NCBI RefSeq assembly: GCF_018861755.1
Contig: NZ_JAHLEF010000001.1
Span: 310,001 to 374,000 of the forward strand
Reading direction: 5' to 3'
Length of the DNA: 64,000 nucleotides
From: Clostridium sp. CF012
Lineage (GTDB): Bacteria; Bacillota; Clostridia; Clostridiales; Clostridiaceae
The stretch's first letter is position 1; every line of letters begins with the position of its first letter. Made by a program: the position numbers and the translations under genes. Positions 23,951 through 33,784 of this stretch are shown piece after piece. The notes below the pieces were generated by a model. The model worked only from the letters and a program-made list of their open reading frames with translations. It did no database searches and had not been told where the DNA came from.

Positions 23951-24114
23951 ATTTATCTCCCCCTATGTCATTTACATTGAAATATTTTACGATTATTACG
24001 TTGCATAAAAATTAAACTTATTCATTTACTAAAAAACGTTGAACATTTTTTCATAAATATTGGAGATTTGATTTTTTTAAAATATCTAATTAGCTTTCTA
24101 ATTCATTCAGCGAA

Positions 24115-24160
24115 AGATAAGACAAAGAATATATGTGTAATATATCCCTTGTCTTATCTT
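24115..24160 (-). terminator. Terminator of the methyltransferase gene
   Basis: AAGATAAGACAA (24115-24126) pairs perfectly with TTGTCTTATCTT (24149-24160); 80 bp beyond the stop of the minus-strand rlmL-like gene. The rest of 23951-24242 shows no gene. Confidence 0.7.
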
Positions 24161-24242
24161 CATTTAGAAATTCTCATAACCCTCCCAACGTCGGACATCG
24201 GTGTAGCGAATTCCTCTTCCCCATCACTTGACCTATACACTC

Positions 24243-25382
24243 TTACTCTTCTTTTTTCTTCCTAGGAATTTCTTTTATATATTGGTAATAGTAACATAAA
24301 AGTCTTCCATTATATAATTTTCTGTTTTTATCTGCTTTCTTTCCAAAGTCCTTCTGAAAGTCACCATTGGCGGTTATTACAAAGCAAGACCATTCATTTA
24401 AGTTTGAATACATCTCTCCAAGATCGATATGAAGTTTTTTTACTCCTGCTGCCTCTCCTAATCTTTCCCCATAAGGTGGATTCGTTATAATAACTCCATA
24501 TTTCTGCCTTGAGGTAAAACTTTGCATTGGTATTTTTTGAAATTTTATAAACTCCTTAACTCCTGCTTTTTCAGCATTAGCTATGGCTGTTCTAAGTAGA
24601 TCTCCATCAATATCTGAGGCAAGGATTTCAATTTCATCATTATTCACAGTTTTTCTTGCACCGTCTCTCACTTGCTCCCACATTTCAGCCTCCATTGATG
24701 GCCAAGTTTCGCTTGCAAATTTTCTGTTTATGCCTGGTGCAATATTTTTCGCTATAAGAGCTGCTTCTATGGCTATAGTCCCAGAACCACAAAGTGGGTC
24801 AGCTAAAACTCTTGAGCTATCCCATTTACTTATTAGCACAAGGGCTGCAGCTAATGTTTCTTTAAGTGGTGCCTCGCCAGCGTATTCTCTATATCCTCTC
24901 TTATGTAGTCCCACTCCTGAAGTATCTACTGATAATGTTACGATATCTCTTAAAATTGCAACCTCTATCTTATACTCAGGACCTTGTTCTGAAAACCACT
25001 CGCTATTATATTTTTTCTTCATAGACTCTACTACTGCTTTTTTTACTATACTTTGGCAATCTGGAACACTGTGAAGTTGTGATTTTACAGATTTGCCTAC
25101 GATATGCATATTGCCATCTTCTGGTATTAAATTACCCCAATCTACTGCCAGCGTTCCTTGAAATAATTCTTCAAAAGACAAGGCCTTAAATTCAGCCATC
25201 TTTATAAAAAGTCTTTCTGCGGTTCTAAGCCAAGTATTGCATATAGCAATATCCATTTCATCCCCTTCAAAAGTTACTCTTCCATTTTCAACCTTTAAAT
25301 CTTCATATCCTAGTGCTTTTAGTTCTTTTGCTGTTACTGCTTCTATTCCAAAAGTAGTAGTGGCAATTAAAGTATACATCAT
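24243..25382 (-). CDS. THUMP-domain rRNA adenine/guanine-N2 methyltransferase (RlmL/YcbY type)
   Basis: 379 residues. THUMP region N-terminal (VTAKELKALGYEDLKVENGR), then a Rossmann-type methyltransferase with VLADPLCGSGTIAIEAALIA (SAM motif I), LASDIDGDLL and the catalytic TNPPYGERLG (N-P-P-Y). Length and layout match the RlmL N-terminal half without the RlmK part, called the class I SAM-dependent RNA methyltransferase of Firmicutes (YpsC-like). It should methylate N2 of a guanine in 23S rRNA. Strong site before the ATG-ATG start. Confidence 0.88.
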   Translation of the reverse strand: MMYTLIATTTFGIEAVTAKELKALGYEDLKVENGRVTFEGDEMDIAICNTWLRTAERLFIKMAEFKALSFEELFQGTLAVDWGNLIPEDGNMHIVGKSVKSQLHSVPDCQSIVKKAVVESMKKKYNSEWFSEQGPEYKIEVAILRDIVTLSVDTSGVGLHKRGYREYAGEAPLKETLAAALVLISKWDSSRVLADPLCGSGTIAIEAALIAKNIAPGINRKFASETWPSMEAEMWEQVRDGARKTVNNDEIEILASDIDGDLLRTAIANAEKAGVKEFIKFQKIPMQSFTSRQKYGVIITNPPYGERLGEAAGVKKLHIDLGEMYSNLNEWSCFVITANGDFQKDFGKKADKNRKLYNGRLLCYYYQYIKEIPRKKKEE

Positions 25383-25544
25383 ATATTATCTCTCCTATTT
25401 CTTCTTTTCATTAGTCATCTTAAAAATAACTAGTAAATATGCTAGTTACTCATTTAAGATACTTTATTGATAGTATCACTCATATTATAATATCTCTATT
25501 TGTTATTATTGTCTAGAATTTTTATATTAGGATGGAGTAAAAAT

Positions 25545-25575
25545 AAAAGTGCCAGAAATATCACTGGCACTTTTA
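25545..25575 (-). terminator. Terminator of uraA
   Basis: AAAAGTGCCAG (25545-25555) pairs with CTGGCACTTTT (25564-25574); lies after the uraA stop, T run on the minus strand. Confidence 0.85.
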
Positions 25576-25602
25576 CTTTATATATTATATCTGAAAATCC
25601 TA

Positions 25603-26886
25603 TTAATTATCTCCTGATTTACTCTTTTCAGGTAGTGCTAAGTTCAATATTATACCCACCAGAGTTGCAAGAGCAACTCCTGCAATCTCAACCTGTGCCC
25701 CTAGGAATGGAAACTTTATACCGCCTCCACCAATACCTAAAACTATTATCACGGAAGCAATTATAAGATTTCTCTTTTTACTAAAATCAACTTTATCTTC
25801 CACAAAAATTCTAAAACCAGAGGAAGCAATTATTCCAAATAACATCACACTAACTCCTCCGATTACAGGAAGTGGAATATTACCTATTACTGCAGAAACT
25901 GGACCTATAAAAGATAATACAATTGCGATTATTGCAGCTCCTCCAATTACCCAAACACTGTAAACCTTTGTTATTGCCATAACTCCTATATTCTCACCGT
26001 AAGTGGTATTAGGTGGCCCTCCCACAAAGCCTGCAAACATTGTGGCGATTCCATCACCTAGTATTGATCTATGTAGCCCAGGATCTTTTGTGAAGTCACG
26101 GCCTACAACATTACTTGTAACATATACATGACCAATATGTTCGGCCAGGGTTACAAAAGCCACTGGAGCCATAAGCATAATAGCATTTATATTAAAGGTC
26201 GGCAAAACAAAACTCGGCATTGTAAAAAATTTTGCTTGCCCTATTTCTTGTAGAACTTCCTTTGGAATTAATCCGAGCAATATACAAAGTGCATATCCAA
26301 TTACCATGGCAATCAAAATAGGTACTACTCCGAAGAACCCTTTAAAATACATAGTACCCATTATAGCAATTCCAAGGGTTGCCATTGATACAAATACCCA
26401 TGCACCCCTAGATACACCCTCAAGTGCTGGTGTTGTAAAGGATGAATTTAACCCTGCCCAATTTATTGCAACGCCTGCGAGACTTAGTCCTATTACAATT
26501 ACAACAGAACCTACCACCACTGGAGATAACATTCTATCTAACCATTTTGTTCCCGCGACTTTAATAATTAGTGCTACAATTACATATACAAGCCCTGCAG
26601 CAATAATTCCTGATAACATAGAACTTTGGCCATATGCCTTTGTGGCTACACCCATAGGTCCAATAAACGCAAAGGATGAGCCTACATAAGCAGGAAGCTT
26701 AGCCTTTGTACATAGTATATACAATAAGGTTCCCACTCCACTACAAAACAGAGCAATTGATGGACTAAGACCTGTAAGCATTGGTACAAGTATAGTTGCA
26801 CCCACCATAGCAAATAAGTGCTGGAAGCTTAGGGGAAGGGTCTTAAGGATTGGTAATTTTTCATTAACATCTACAATATTATTCAT
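25603..26886 (-). CDS. uraA: Uracil permease (NCS2 family)
   Basis: 427 residues, about 12-14 membrane helices. Family marks: FQHLFAMVGATILVPMLTGL at the N-terminus, AEHIGHVYVTSNVVGRDF (about 244-261; E and H of the substrate site) and GGPPNTTYGENIGVMAITKV (about 281-300). It imports uracil by proton symport. It follows pyrR, with which it forms a pyrimidine operon under the PyrR attenuator; a 19-bp tandem repeat lies between them. Confidence 0.92.
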   Translation of the reverse strand: MNNIVDVNEKLPILKTLPLSFQHLFAMVGATILVPMLTGLSPSIALFCSGVGTLLYILCTKAKLPAYVGSSFAFIGPMGVATKAYGQSSMLSGIIAAGLVYVIVALIIKVAGTKWLDRMLSPVVVGSVVIVIGLSLAGVAINWAGLNSSFTTPALEGVSRGAWVFVSMATLGIAIMGTMYFKGFFGVVPILIAMVIGYALCILLGLIPKEVLQEIGQAKFFTMPSFVLPTFNINAIMLMAPVAFVTLAEHIGHVYVTSNVVGRDFTKDPGLHRSILGDGIATMFAGFVGGPPNTTYGENIGVMAITKVYSVWVIGGAAIIAIVLSFIGPVSAVIGNIPLPVIGGVSVMLFGIIASSGFRIFVEDKVDFSKKRNLIIASVIIVLGIGGGGIKFPFLGAQVEIAGVALATLVGIILNLALPEKSKSGDN

Positions 26887-26925
26887 TTGTTCCTCCTTTT
26901 AGTCTCTCGGACTATTTTAAAAGAT

Positions 26926-27034
26926 TATTTATCTTCTTCGAAGCTATTTATCTTCTTCGAAGCTATTTATCTTCTTCGAAGCTATTTATCTTCTTCGAAG
27001 CTATTTATCTTCTTCGAAGCTATTTATCTTCTTC
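26926..27034. repeat. 19-bp tandem repeat, 5.7 copies
   Basis: TATTTATCTTCTTCGAAGC is repeated five times without change (26926-27020) and then partly (27021-27034). It fills most of the pyrR-uraA gap. Each unit contains the palindrome CTTCGAAG, so the transcript could form several small hairpins. Copy number likely varies between strains by slippage. Confidence 0.95.
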
Positions 27035-27037
27035 AGG

Positions 27038-27577
<540 letters not shown>

Positions 27578-27615
27578 CTAACCCCCTAATAAATAATATT
27601 ATTCATTTTCATAAT

Positions 27616-27708
27616 AAAAAAAGCCTTTACCATAAAGGTAAAGGCATACTATACGTGTAATAGTACTACTAGCTTTATCCTTATGATCTCTCTGGAACAT
27701 TTAAAGGC
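27616..27708 (-). promoter_or_regulatory. PyrR-dependent attenuator in the pyrR leader
   Basis: On the minus strand, 27708-27677 reads GCCTTTAAATGTTCCAGAGA then GATCATAAGGAT, with the TCCAGAGAG and AAGG elements of PyrR-binding loops. About 30 nt later comes a terminator: GCCTTTACC..GGTAAAGGC (27623-27645) plus seven T residues. PyrR bound to the first stem would favour the terminator; free of PyrR an antiterminator forms. Confidence 0.85.
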
Positions 27709-27748
27709 ATAAATATTTAATTAACAACATATTATCACATATTATGTT

Positions 27749-28666
27749 CTATTTCAACTCATTTCTTAACTTGATTATGATTTTTTCAAAATAATCTGGA
27801 AGAGGTGAAATAAATTCCATGTATTCATTAGTACTTGGATGTATAAATCCAAGCATTTTTGCATGAAGAACCTGACCTTTTAAATTAAACCTTTGTTTTT
27901 TAAAACCATATACCAAATCCCCTACTAAAGGATGTCCTATCTTTGCCATATGTACTCTAATTTGATGAGTTCGACCTGTTTCTAAGTTACATTCTACTAA
28001 GGTATGGTTATAAAACCTTTCTATTACTTTATAGTGGGTAATAGCCTTCTTGCCACTTTCTACTACAGCCATTTTTATCCTATCTTTAGGATGCCTTCCA
28101 ATAGGTTCATCTACTGAGCCTTCATCTTGCTTAATTATACCTTCTACAAGAGCTAAATAACTTCTTGTCATTGAATGATCTTTAAGCTGCTCCGCTAAGG
28201 AGTTATGTGCATTATCATTTTTAGCTACTACTAGCGCTCCAGATGTATCCTTATCTATTCTATGAACTATTCCTGGCCTTAGTACACCATTGATGCCTGA
28301 TAAGTCCTTACAATGGAATAGCAACGCATTAACTAAGGTTCCATTATAACTTCCTGGTGCTGGGTGAACCACCATATCCTGCGGTTTATTAATTACAATT
28401 ACATCGCTATCTTCATATATAACGTCCAAGGGTATATTTTCTGCCTCAACGTCTAACCCTACAGGCTCTGGAATTGACAAGATAATTATTTCATCTACTT
28501 TTAATTTGTAATTACTTTTTCTACATTTGCCATTTACAAAAGCGGCTCCACCTTCAATTATTCCTTGAATGTAAGACCTAGATTTATTTTCAAAATTATT
28601 AGAAATAAATACATCTAACCTTGTACCAACTGAATCTTCCTCAACTTTATACTCATAATTTCCCAT
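27749..28666 (-). CDS. rluD: 23S rRNA pseudouridine synthase, RluD family
   Basis: 305 residues. An S4 domain (LDVFISNNFENKSRSYIQGI) precedes the catalytic domain with the Asp motif GIVHRIDKDTSGALVVAKND (the D of H-R-I-D-K-D-T-S-G) and a closing RTHQIRVHMAKIGHPLVGD. Modifies uridines of helix 69 or a related site in 23S rRNA. Adjacent to lspA, with which it is almost always paired in Firmicutes; the start codon follows the lspA stop directly. Confidence 0.92.
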   Translation of the reverse strand: MGNYEYKVEEDSVGTRLDVFISNNFENKSRSYIQGIIEGGAAFVNGKCRKSNYKLKVDEIIILSIPEPVGLDVEAENIPLDVIYEDSDVIVINKPQDMVVHPAPGSYNGTLVNALLFHCKDLSGINGVLRPGIVHRIDKDTSGALVVAKNDNAHNSLAEQLKDHSMTRSYLALVEGIIKQDEGSVDEPIGRHPKDRIKMAVVESGKKAITHYKVIERFYNHTLVECNLETGRTHQIRVHMAKIGHPLVGDLVYGFKKQRFNLKGQVLHAKMLGFIHPSTNEYMEFISPLPDYFEKIIIKLRNELK

Positions 28667-29113
28667 TTATACCTCATCCTTTACTATAGAAATTGCCAAA
28701 ATCAAAGTACCTACAACTACTAACATATCTGCTATGTTAAATGTTGGAAAATAATATGTATCTTTATAATGAACTAAAATGAAGTCTACTACATATTTAT
28801 AAAATAGTCTATCATATAAATTTCCCAGCGCCCCACTTATAATCAGTGCAAGACTTATTCTTATGAATTTTGATTTTGGCTTATATTTAATAAGATAATA
28901 TATCATTCCTGATATAACCAGTAGAGTAACTATGGCTAGCAATATGGTTTTGTTTTGCATAATGCCAAAAGCCGCTCCTCTATTTTCTAAATATTCTAGT
29001 CCAAAAAAGTCTTTAATTAATATAATTCCATCATTATCTTTAAGTGAACCCAGGGCCCAAACTTTAGCTAATCTGTCCAATACTAAGCCTAAAAAAATAA
29101 TTAATAGTTCCAT
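28667..29113 (-). CDS. lspA: Lipoprotein signal peptidase
   Basis: 148 residues from the ATG at 29113 (MELLIIFLGLVLDRLAKVWA) after GGGGGAAAGG; an earlier in-frame ATG would add nine non-family residues. Four membrane helices, NRGAAFGIM, GALGNLYDRLFYKYVVDFI and the catalytic Asp in FPTFNIADMLVVVG are all present. Cleaves signal peptides of prolipoproteins. Confidence 0.93.
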   Translation of the reverse strand: MELLIIFLGLVLDRLAKVWALGSLKDNDGIILIKDFFGLEYLENRGAAFGIMQNKTILLAIVTLLVISGMIYYLIKYKPKSKFIRISLALIISGALGNLYDRLFYKYVVDFILVHYKDTYYFPTFNIADMLVVVGTLILAISIVKDEV

Positions 29114-29142
29114 ACCTTTCCCCCTATTTATTATGAACAAAT

Positions 29143-29208
29143 AGCATATATTGCAGGAATATGTTTTTAAACTAAAGACCTCTAAACTAATTCAATGCAA
29201 TATATGCT
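29143..29208. repeat. 13-bp inverted repeat between yteA-like gene and lspA
   Basis: AGCATATATTGCA (29143-29155) and TGCAATATATGCT (29196-29208) are perfect complements 40 bp apart. The T run is on the plus strand, where no gene is read, so a simple terminator role for the minus operon is doubtful. Confidence 0.6.
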
Positions 29209-29254
29209 TTTTTTTATTCTGCCTAATTTAAAATATTGCTTAAATTTAACTTTT

Positions 29255-29860
29255 TTAATCTGGCAACTGATTTTTATATTGCTCATTACTTATTTTTTCT
29301 ATAGCTTCAACGTAGCCACCTTCGTCGTCATCATCGTAATACTCAATAATATCATCTAATTCATTAAAACGGTCTACTACCATATAAGTATCTTCAGCAC
29401 CTATACCTACTTCACCGCCATTACTACTGTATCTAAATGTTGTACCCAGTAGATCTTCTTCCACTGGTCTATCATTCTGCTCTGCTGGTTTTTTATCAGC
29501 TAGGTCATTTTCACATGCCACACAGTTCTCTGCGTAAGGTATAAATTCTAATCTTTCCTCAATTATATCATTGCCGCAGCTTTTACATTTCCCATAGGTG
29601 TGATTTTCTATGCTCTTTAACGCACTTTGAATCTTTTTAATAATTGACATCTCATTGGCCCTAAGTGCTAGCCCTTTTTCCATATCAAAAAGTTCGGTAG
29701 CAGTATCTGAGGGGTGATTGTCATAAAATGATATTTCAGATGCCATTTCACTATTAGAATTTATAACCCCATTTTGCTTAAGTTGATTAATAAGACTTCG
29801 AACCCGCGCCTTCTCATTTATTAATCTTTGCTTAAAATATTGTAATCTTTCATCTTCCAT
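29255..29860 (-). CDS. yteA: DksA/TraR-type zinc-finger protein (YteA-like)
   Basis: 201 residues. A long coiled-coil N-terminal half (ERLQYFKQRLINEKARVRSL) leads to a zinc finger CKSCGNDIIEERLEFIPYAE then NCVACE, two Cys pairs spaced as in DksA. An acidic C-terminal tail with DDDDEGG is usual for YteA-like proteins of sporulating Firmicutes. Likely a secondary-channel or sporulation-associated regulator; role unproven. Confidence 0.85.
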   Translation of the reverse strand: MEDERLQYFKQRLINEKARVRSLINQLKQNGVINSNSEMASEISFYDNHPSDTATELFDMEKGLALRANEMSIIKKIQSALKSIENHTYGKCKSCGNDIIEERLEFIPYAENCVACENDLADKKPAEQNDRPVEEDLLGTTFRYSSNGGEVGIGAEDTYMVVDRFNELDDIIEYYDDDDEGGYVEAIEKISNEQYKNQLPD

Positions 29861-29970
29861 GATAACAACTCCTCTAGTTATTAATATAGTAGTAATATCA
29901 AACTGATAAAATTCCTATAGGTTTATGTTTTCTCATGGAGTGAATTTTATTACACTTATTTAAAATAATT

Positions 29971-30792
29971 TTAATAATTTAACATGTTAGTCTCTAAACA
30001 CGAACTCAATTTTTTTACATTTTTCACAATTTGATCTACGGTGTCTAATGACACTGTCTGCTTTGCGTCAGACATAGCCTTGTCCGGAGTAATATGACTT
30101 TCAATCATTAATCCATCCGCACCTGCAGCTATTGAAGCCAGTGACATCCGTGCTACGAGTTCTCTTCTACCTGTTCCATGGCTTGGGTCAACAATTATTG
30201 GAATACGATAATTGTGTTTAATTGCGGCAACACTACCTAAATCTAAGGTGTTTCTTGTGTATGTTTCAAATGTTCTAATACCTCGCTCACAGAGTACAAC
30301 ATTTTCATTACCATTTGACATAATATATTCTGCTGCATAAAGCCACTCTGAAAGTGTTGCGCTCATGCCTCTTTTTAGCAAAATAGGTGTTTTTAGTTTT
30401 CCAACCTCTTTTAATAAACTGTAATTGTACATATTTCTAGACCCTATTTGTAACATATCAGCATAAGTAAGTACTAAATCTATATCCTTAGAATCCATAA
30501 CTTCTGTTACTATCGGCATATTAAATTCATTGCCAACACTTTTAAGTATTTTCAGTCCTTCTTCTTTGAATCCTTGAAAGTCATAGGGTGAAGTTCTTGG
30601 TTTAAAGGCTCCTCCCCTTAATATATGTACACCAGTCTTTTTCAAACCACTTGCTATGGCATGCATATTGTCATAACCTTCAACTGAACAAGGTCCTGAT
30701 ATTATTACTTTTTCTTCTCCACCAATAACTACATTTTGAACCCTCACCAATATATCTAACCCACTATTTTTATTAACTAATAATTTTTTCAT
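29971..30792 (-). CDS. aroF: 3-deoxy-7-phosphoheptulonate synthase
   Basis: 273 residues of the AroA-I-beta (KDSA-like) type, no chorismate-mutase extension. Marks: [93 protein letters not shown]. First step of aromatic amino-acid synthesis from PEP and erythrose 4-phosphate. Adjacent to mtnN, 10 bp apart, likely co-transcribed. Confidence 0.92.
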   Translation of the reverse strand: MKKLLVNKNSGLDILVRVQNVVIGGEEKVIISGPCSVEGYDNMHAIASGLKKTGVHILRGGAFKPRTSPYDFQGFKEEGLKILKSVGNEFNMPIVTEVMDSKDIDLVLTYADMLQIGSRNMYNYSLLKEVGKLKTPILLKRGMSATLSEWLYAAEYIMSNGNENVVLCERGIRTFETYTRNTLDLGSVAAIKHNYRIPIIVDPSHGTGRRELVARMSLASIAAGADGLMIESHITPDKAMSDAKQTVSLDTVDQIVKNVKKLSSCLETNMLNY

Positions 30793-30802
30793 AACAAGAC
30801 TC

Positions 30803-31495
30803 CTAAATTAGTTTTAACATATTGTTTAAAATTTTTGTGGAATGCTCTACAGCAATATCTTTAAATTTTTCATAATCCATATGGGCTCCATTATTTGCAT
30901 TATCTGATATTGATCTAATAACAATAAATGGAATTTGATTTAAATAGCATACTTGAGCTATGCTAGCTCCTTCCATTTCACATGCCAAACAATCAAACTC
31001 AGAATTAAGCCACCTTATTTTATCAATGCTTCCAATAAATTGATCCCCTGACACAATTCTTCCCACAAAATAATTATGACCACTTATATCCTCGCATGCT
31101 ACTATTGCATGCTCTATTAGTTTTTTATCACATTTAAAATCAAAAGTATCGAGTCTCGGAATTTGTCCTATCCTATCACCAAATACAGAAGTATCCATAT
31201 CATGTTGTACTAAATTTTCCGCTATTACAATATCTCCAGGATATATATTATCGACGGTTCCACCTGCAATTCCAACATTTATAACATAATCCACATTAAA
31301 ATCATCTATTAAAATTTGCGTGCAAACTGCAGCATTAACTTTTCCAATGCCACTAGTAACTATGACTACATTTTTATTATGTATAATGCCAAGACTAAAT
31401 TTCATATTAGCCTTTATCTCACTTCTTTCAAAATCCATATCTTTAAGTAAAAATTCAACTTCTTCACTCATTGCTCCAATAATACCTATATTCAT
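30803..31495 (-). CDS. mtnN: 5'-methylthioadenosine/S-adenosylhomocysteine nucleosidase
   Basis: 230 residues. [20 protein letters not shown] start, [54 protein letters not shown] (Met-Glu of the ribose site) and IRSISDNAN with the catalytic Asp all fit. Recycles SAM by-products and, through SRH, AI-2 synthesis. Confidence 0.93.
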   Translation of the reverse strand: MNIGIIGAMSEEVEFLLKDMDFERSEIKANMKFSLGIIHNKNVVIVTSGIGKVNAAVCTQILIDDFNVDYVINVGIAGGTVDNIYPGDIVIAENLVQHDMDTSVFGDRIGQIPRLDTFDFKCDKKLIEHAIVACEDISGHNYFVGRIVSGDQFIGSIDKIRWLNSEFDCLACEMEGASIAQVCYLNQIPFIVIRSISDNANNGAHMDYEKFKDIAVEHSTKILNNMLKLI

Positions 31496-31585
31496 TATTT
31501 ATTCCTCCTTACGTTTGCTCTACGATACAAATAACATTTGCTAATTTGAAAGTTCCTAATATATTATATCACATTTGCTACATAA

Positions 31586-31612
31586 AAAATCTCACCCATT
31601 GAGTGAGATTCT
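31586..31612 (-). terminator. Terminator after divIVA
   Basis: AATCTCACCCATTGAGTGAGATT forms a tight hairpin followed on the minus strand by TTTTTTATG. It closes the cell-division operon. Confidence 0.85.
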
Positions 31613-31618
31613 ATGTTT

Positions 31619-32230
31619 TTACTCCTTTGCAAAAAAACTTTTTATTTCTTCCATGTCGTGGTCATGAAAATCTTTTTCATCAATATTTTTTAATGTTAAA
31701 TTAAAAACCTCTGATTCAACAATATTTTTTGTGTCTATTTTTTTATCCACAATTTCATTACCTACATTGTAGCTCTTAAAATAGTCACTTTCTAATCCTT
31801 CAAACATCTCAACTTGACAGTTCATAAAATTCCTGAATTTAGTTCTAAACATTGCAAATTCTTGTTTAATTCTATCATATTCATCATTTATCTTAAGTAC
31901 ATCCTCATGAGCTTTATCTACCATTCTTTGAGAAGAATCATTTGCACTTCTGATAATTAATTCAGCTTCCTTTTGAGCAGATGATTTTGCTTGTTCTGCA
32001 GCATTTTGAGCCAGCACTAAGGTATTTTGAATTGTAGATTCTATTTTAACATGGTGATCTAATTTTTCTTCTAAAAAGGTGTTCTTTTCTCTTAAGTTCG
32101 AATTTTCTTTGTACATGATTTCATATTCTTCAGCTACTTTATCTAAAAATTCATCAACTTCATCAACACTGTATCCTCTTAATCCTTTTTTAAACTCTTT
32201 ATTATTAATATCCATGGATGTCATTCTCAT
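31619..32230 (-). CDS. divIVA: Septum/pole-site protein DivIVA
   Basis: 203 residues. MTSMDINNKEFKKGLRGYSV followed by DEVDEFLDKVAEEYE is the DivIVA lipid-binding N-terminal signature; the rest is coiled coil (NSNLREKNTFLEEKLDHHVK). Binds curved membrane at septa and poles. Final gene of the leftward division operon. Confidence 0.95.
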   Translation of the reverse strand: MRMTSMDINNKEFKKGLRGYSVDEVDEFLDKVAEEYEIMYKENSNLREKNTFLEEKLDHHVKIESTIQNTLVLAQNAAEQAKSSAQKEAELIIRSANDSSQRMVDKAHEDVLKINDEYDRIKQEFAMFRTKFRNFMNCQVEMFEGLESDYFKSYNVGNEIVDKKIDTKNIVESEVFNLTLKNIDEKDFHDHDMEEIKSFFAKE

Positions 32231-32246
32231 GCCTGTTCCCCCTTAA

Positions 32247-33020
32247 CTATATATATTGCACTATTTCAACTTTTAAACGATCCTTTTGAGTAGTTCCCAT
32301 AATCTCTTTAACCACGAACTTACCATATCCTCTAATGGTTAAGGTATCATTGCACTTTATAATTTTATCTTTTTTTAAACACTGAAAATAATTCACTAAT
32401 ATTTTACCGGTGGATATAAGCCCCACTGAATTATTTCTTGAAACGTTACACACAGCTGATACCATGCCATCAAGGCGAAGTGAGGTGGATATAACAATTT
32501 TTTCTTGAAATTTACGTTCTGGAAGATCCTGTGACGTATAAGAGTATTCACGTGCGCTACAATGAGAATTACCAATATCATTTAAATTATTAATTATATA
32601 ACTACTAATGTCGCTACACACTGGTACATAGCACGATGCATCTCTAATTATTAAGTCACCTAATTTTTCTCTTTTAATTCCGAGTGACATTATTGCACCT
32701 AAATAATCCTTATGAAGAAGGGTACTAAATTTCGAGTTATTACTTATTTTCAATAAGTTTATGGGATATATTGAAGGTTCTCCATAGGATGAAAATGACA
32801 ACATTCTCCTATCGGAATCTTTAAATATCCCATTTGTAAATGATTTTATTTTATAATTTTCACATAAGACTGAAATTTGATTCCATACAACTGGCGATAA
32901 AAAATCATTAGTAAATATGACTTTATTTGTTTTTTGCGCTATTTGCATTTTATTAAATATATTAGAAATCAAATTTTTATCTTCGTGATTTATACTATTT
33001 AAAAAATAGTTCTTATCCAT
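32247..33020 (-). CDS. ylmH: S4-domain RNA-binding protein YlmH
   Basis: 257 residues. N-terminal YlmH domain with IMSLGIKREKLGDLIIRDAS and a C-terminal S4 domain (RLDGMVSAVCNVSRNNSVGL, then GKILVNYFQCLKKD). Members bind the stalled 50S with peptidyl-tRNA; its place in the division operon next to divIVA and sepF is conserved in Firmicutes. Confidence 0.9.
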   Translation of the reverse strand: MDKNYFLNSINHEDKNLISNIFNKMQIAQKTNKVIFTNDFLSPVVWNQISVLCENYKIKSFTNGIFKDSDRRMLSFSSYGEPSIYPINLLKISNNSKFSTLLHKDYLGAIMSLGIKREKLGDLIIRDASCYVPVCSDISSYIINNLNDIGNSHCSAREYSYTSQDLPERKFQEKIVISTSLRLDGMVSAVCNVSRNNSVGLISTGKILVNYFQCLKKDKIIKCNDTLTIRGYGKFVVKEIMGTTQKDRLKVEIVQYI

Positions 33021-33056
33021 TTAGCTCATTCCTTAATCTAATATTTCATTAACCTA

Positions 33057-33311
33057 TTATCTCAATAAACCAAACACAATTGATCTTACAAGCATTAACA
33101 TAACAAGTGCGATTATTGGTGAAAAATCTATCATTGTATTTGAAAAATATTTTTCTTGAATTTTCCTACCAGGTAATAAAAGCGGTCCGGAAACTTTATG
33201 CAATAATTCTATATATTGATTTGATCCCCTTGGATAAACCCAAGACAAAACCACTTCAGCAAATATTGTAAACTCTAGAACATTAAAAACCATATCTAAC
33301 AATTTAATCAA
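33057..33311 (-). CDS. yggT: YggT-family membrane protein
   Basis: 84 residues with two membrane helices, the first ending SWVYPRG and the second in FSPIIALVMLMLVRSIVFG. Conserved between sepF and ylmH; thought to help organise division or ion balance but not proven. Confidence 0.85.
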   Translation of the reverse strand: MIKLLDMVFNVLEFTIFAEVVLSWVYPRGSNQYIELLHKVSGPLLLPGRKIQEKYFSNTMIDFSPIIALVMLMLVRSIVFGLLR

Positions 33312-33338
33312 AATTTATACCCTCCTGCATTTTACTAA

Positions 33339-33782
33339 TTATTTGCTCCAATTAAAAATCCCTTTTGAACTTAGTTCACTTTTTAATTCGTTATTAACTT
33401 CGATATTAGAAGGAGATAATATATATACTCCTTTTTCTACTTGCTGAAGGTCTCCACCTAAAGAGTAACAAGCCCCACCAATAAAATCTAATAATCTTTG
33501 ACCAGTCTTAGCTTCTAGTCCTGTAGTGTTAACTACTACTATTTTTCTAGACTTCAAGTTATCACAAATTGTAGTTGCTTCATCAAAATCTTCTGGTTTA
33601 ATAATAACCACTTTTGTAGATGCGGTGGTATGAATATTCACTACTTTGCTTTGTTTTTTGTTTGCAGTCATCAGTGATTCAATCTCCATGTTATCATCCT
33701 CTGTTTCCATTTCCTCGATTTCATCCGATGCATCCTCTGCCATACCTAAAAAACCCATAACCTTGTTTATTACTTTACTCAT
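33339..33782 (-). CDS. sepF: Cell division protein SepF
   Basis: 147 residues. N-terminal amphipathic start MSKVINKVMGFLGMAEDASD, acidic linker, then the SepF domain TKVVIIKPEDFDEATTICDN...VVNTTGLEAKTGQRLLDFIG...LGGDLQQVEKGVYILSPSNI. Links FtsZ to the membrane and shapes the septum. Confidence 0.93.
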   Translation of the reverse strand: MSKVINKVMGFLGMAEDASDEIEEMETEDDNMEIESLMTANKKQSKVVNIHTTASTKVVIIKPEDFDEATTICDNLKSRKIVVVNTTGLEAKTGQRLLDFIGGACYSLGGDLQQVEKGVYILSPSNIEVNNELKSELSSKGIFNWSK

Positions 33783-33784
33783 TG

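Noticed and set aside
8291-27034. CRISPR array in the repeats at 8.3 kb or 26.9 kb
   Set aside because: The first has two copies only and the second has no spacers between units.
29143-29208. T-box or terminator in front of lspA
   Set aside because: No T-box consensus; the T run is on the strand opposite to transcription.
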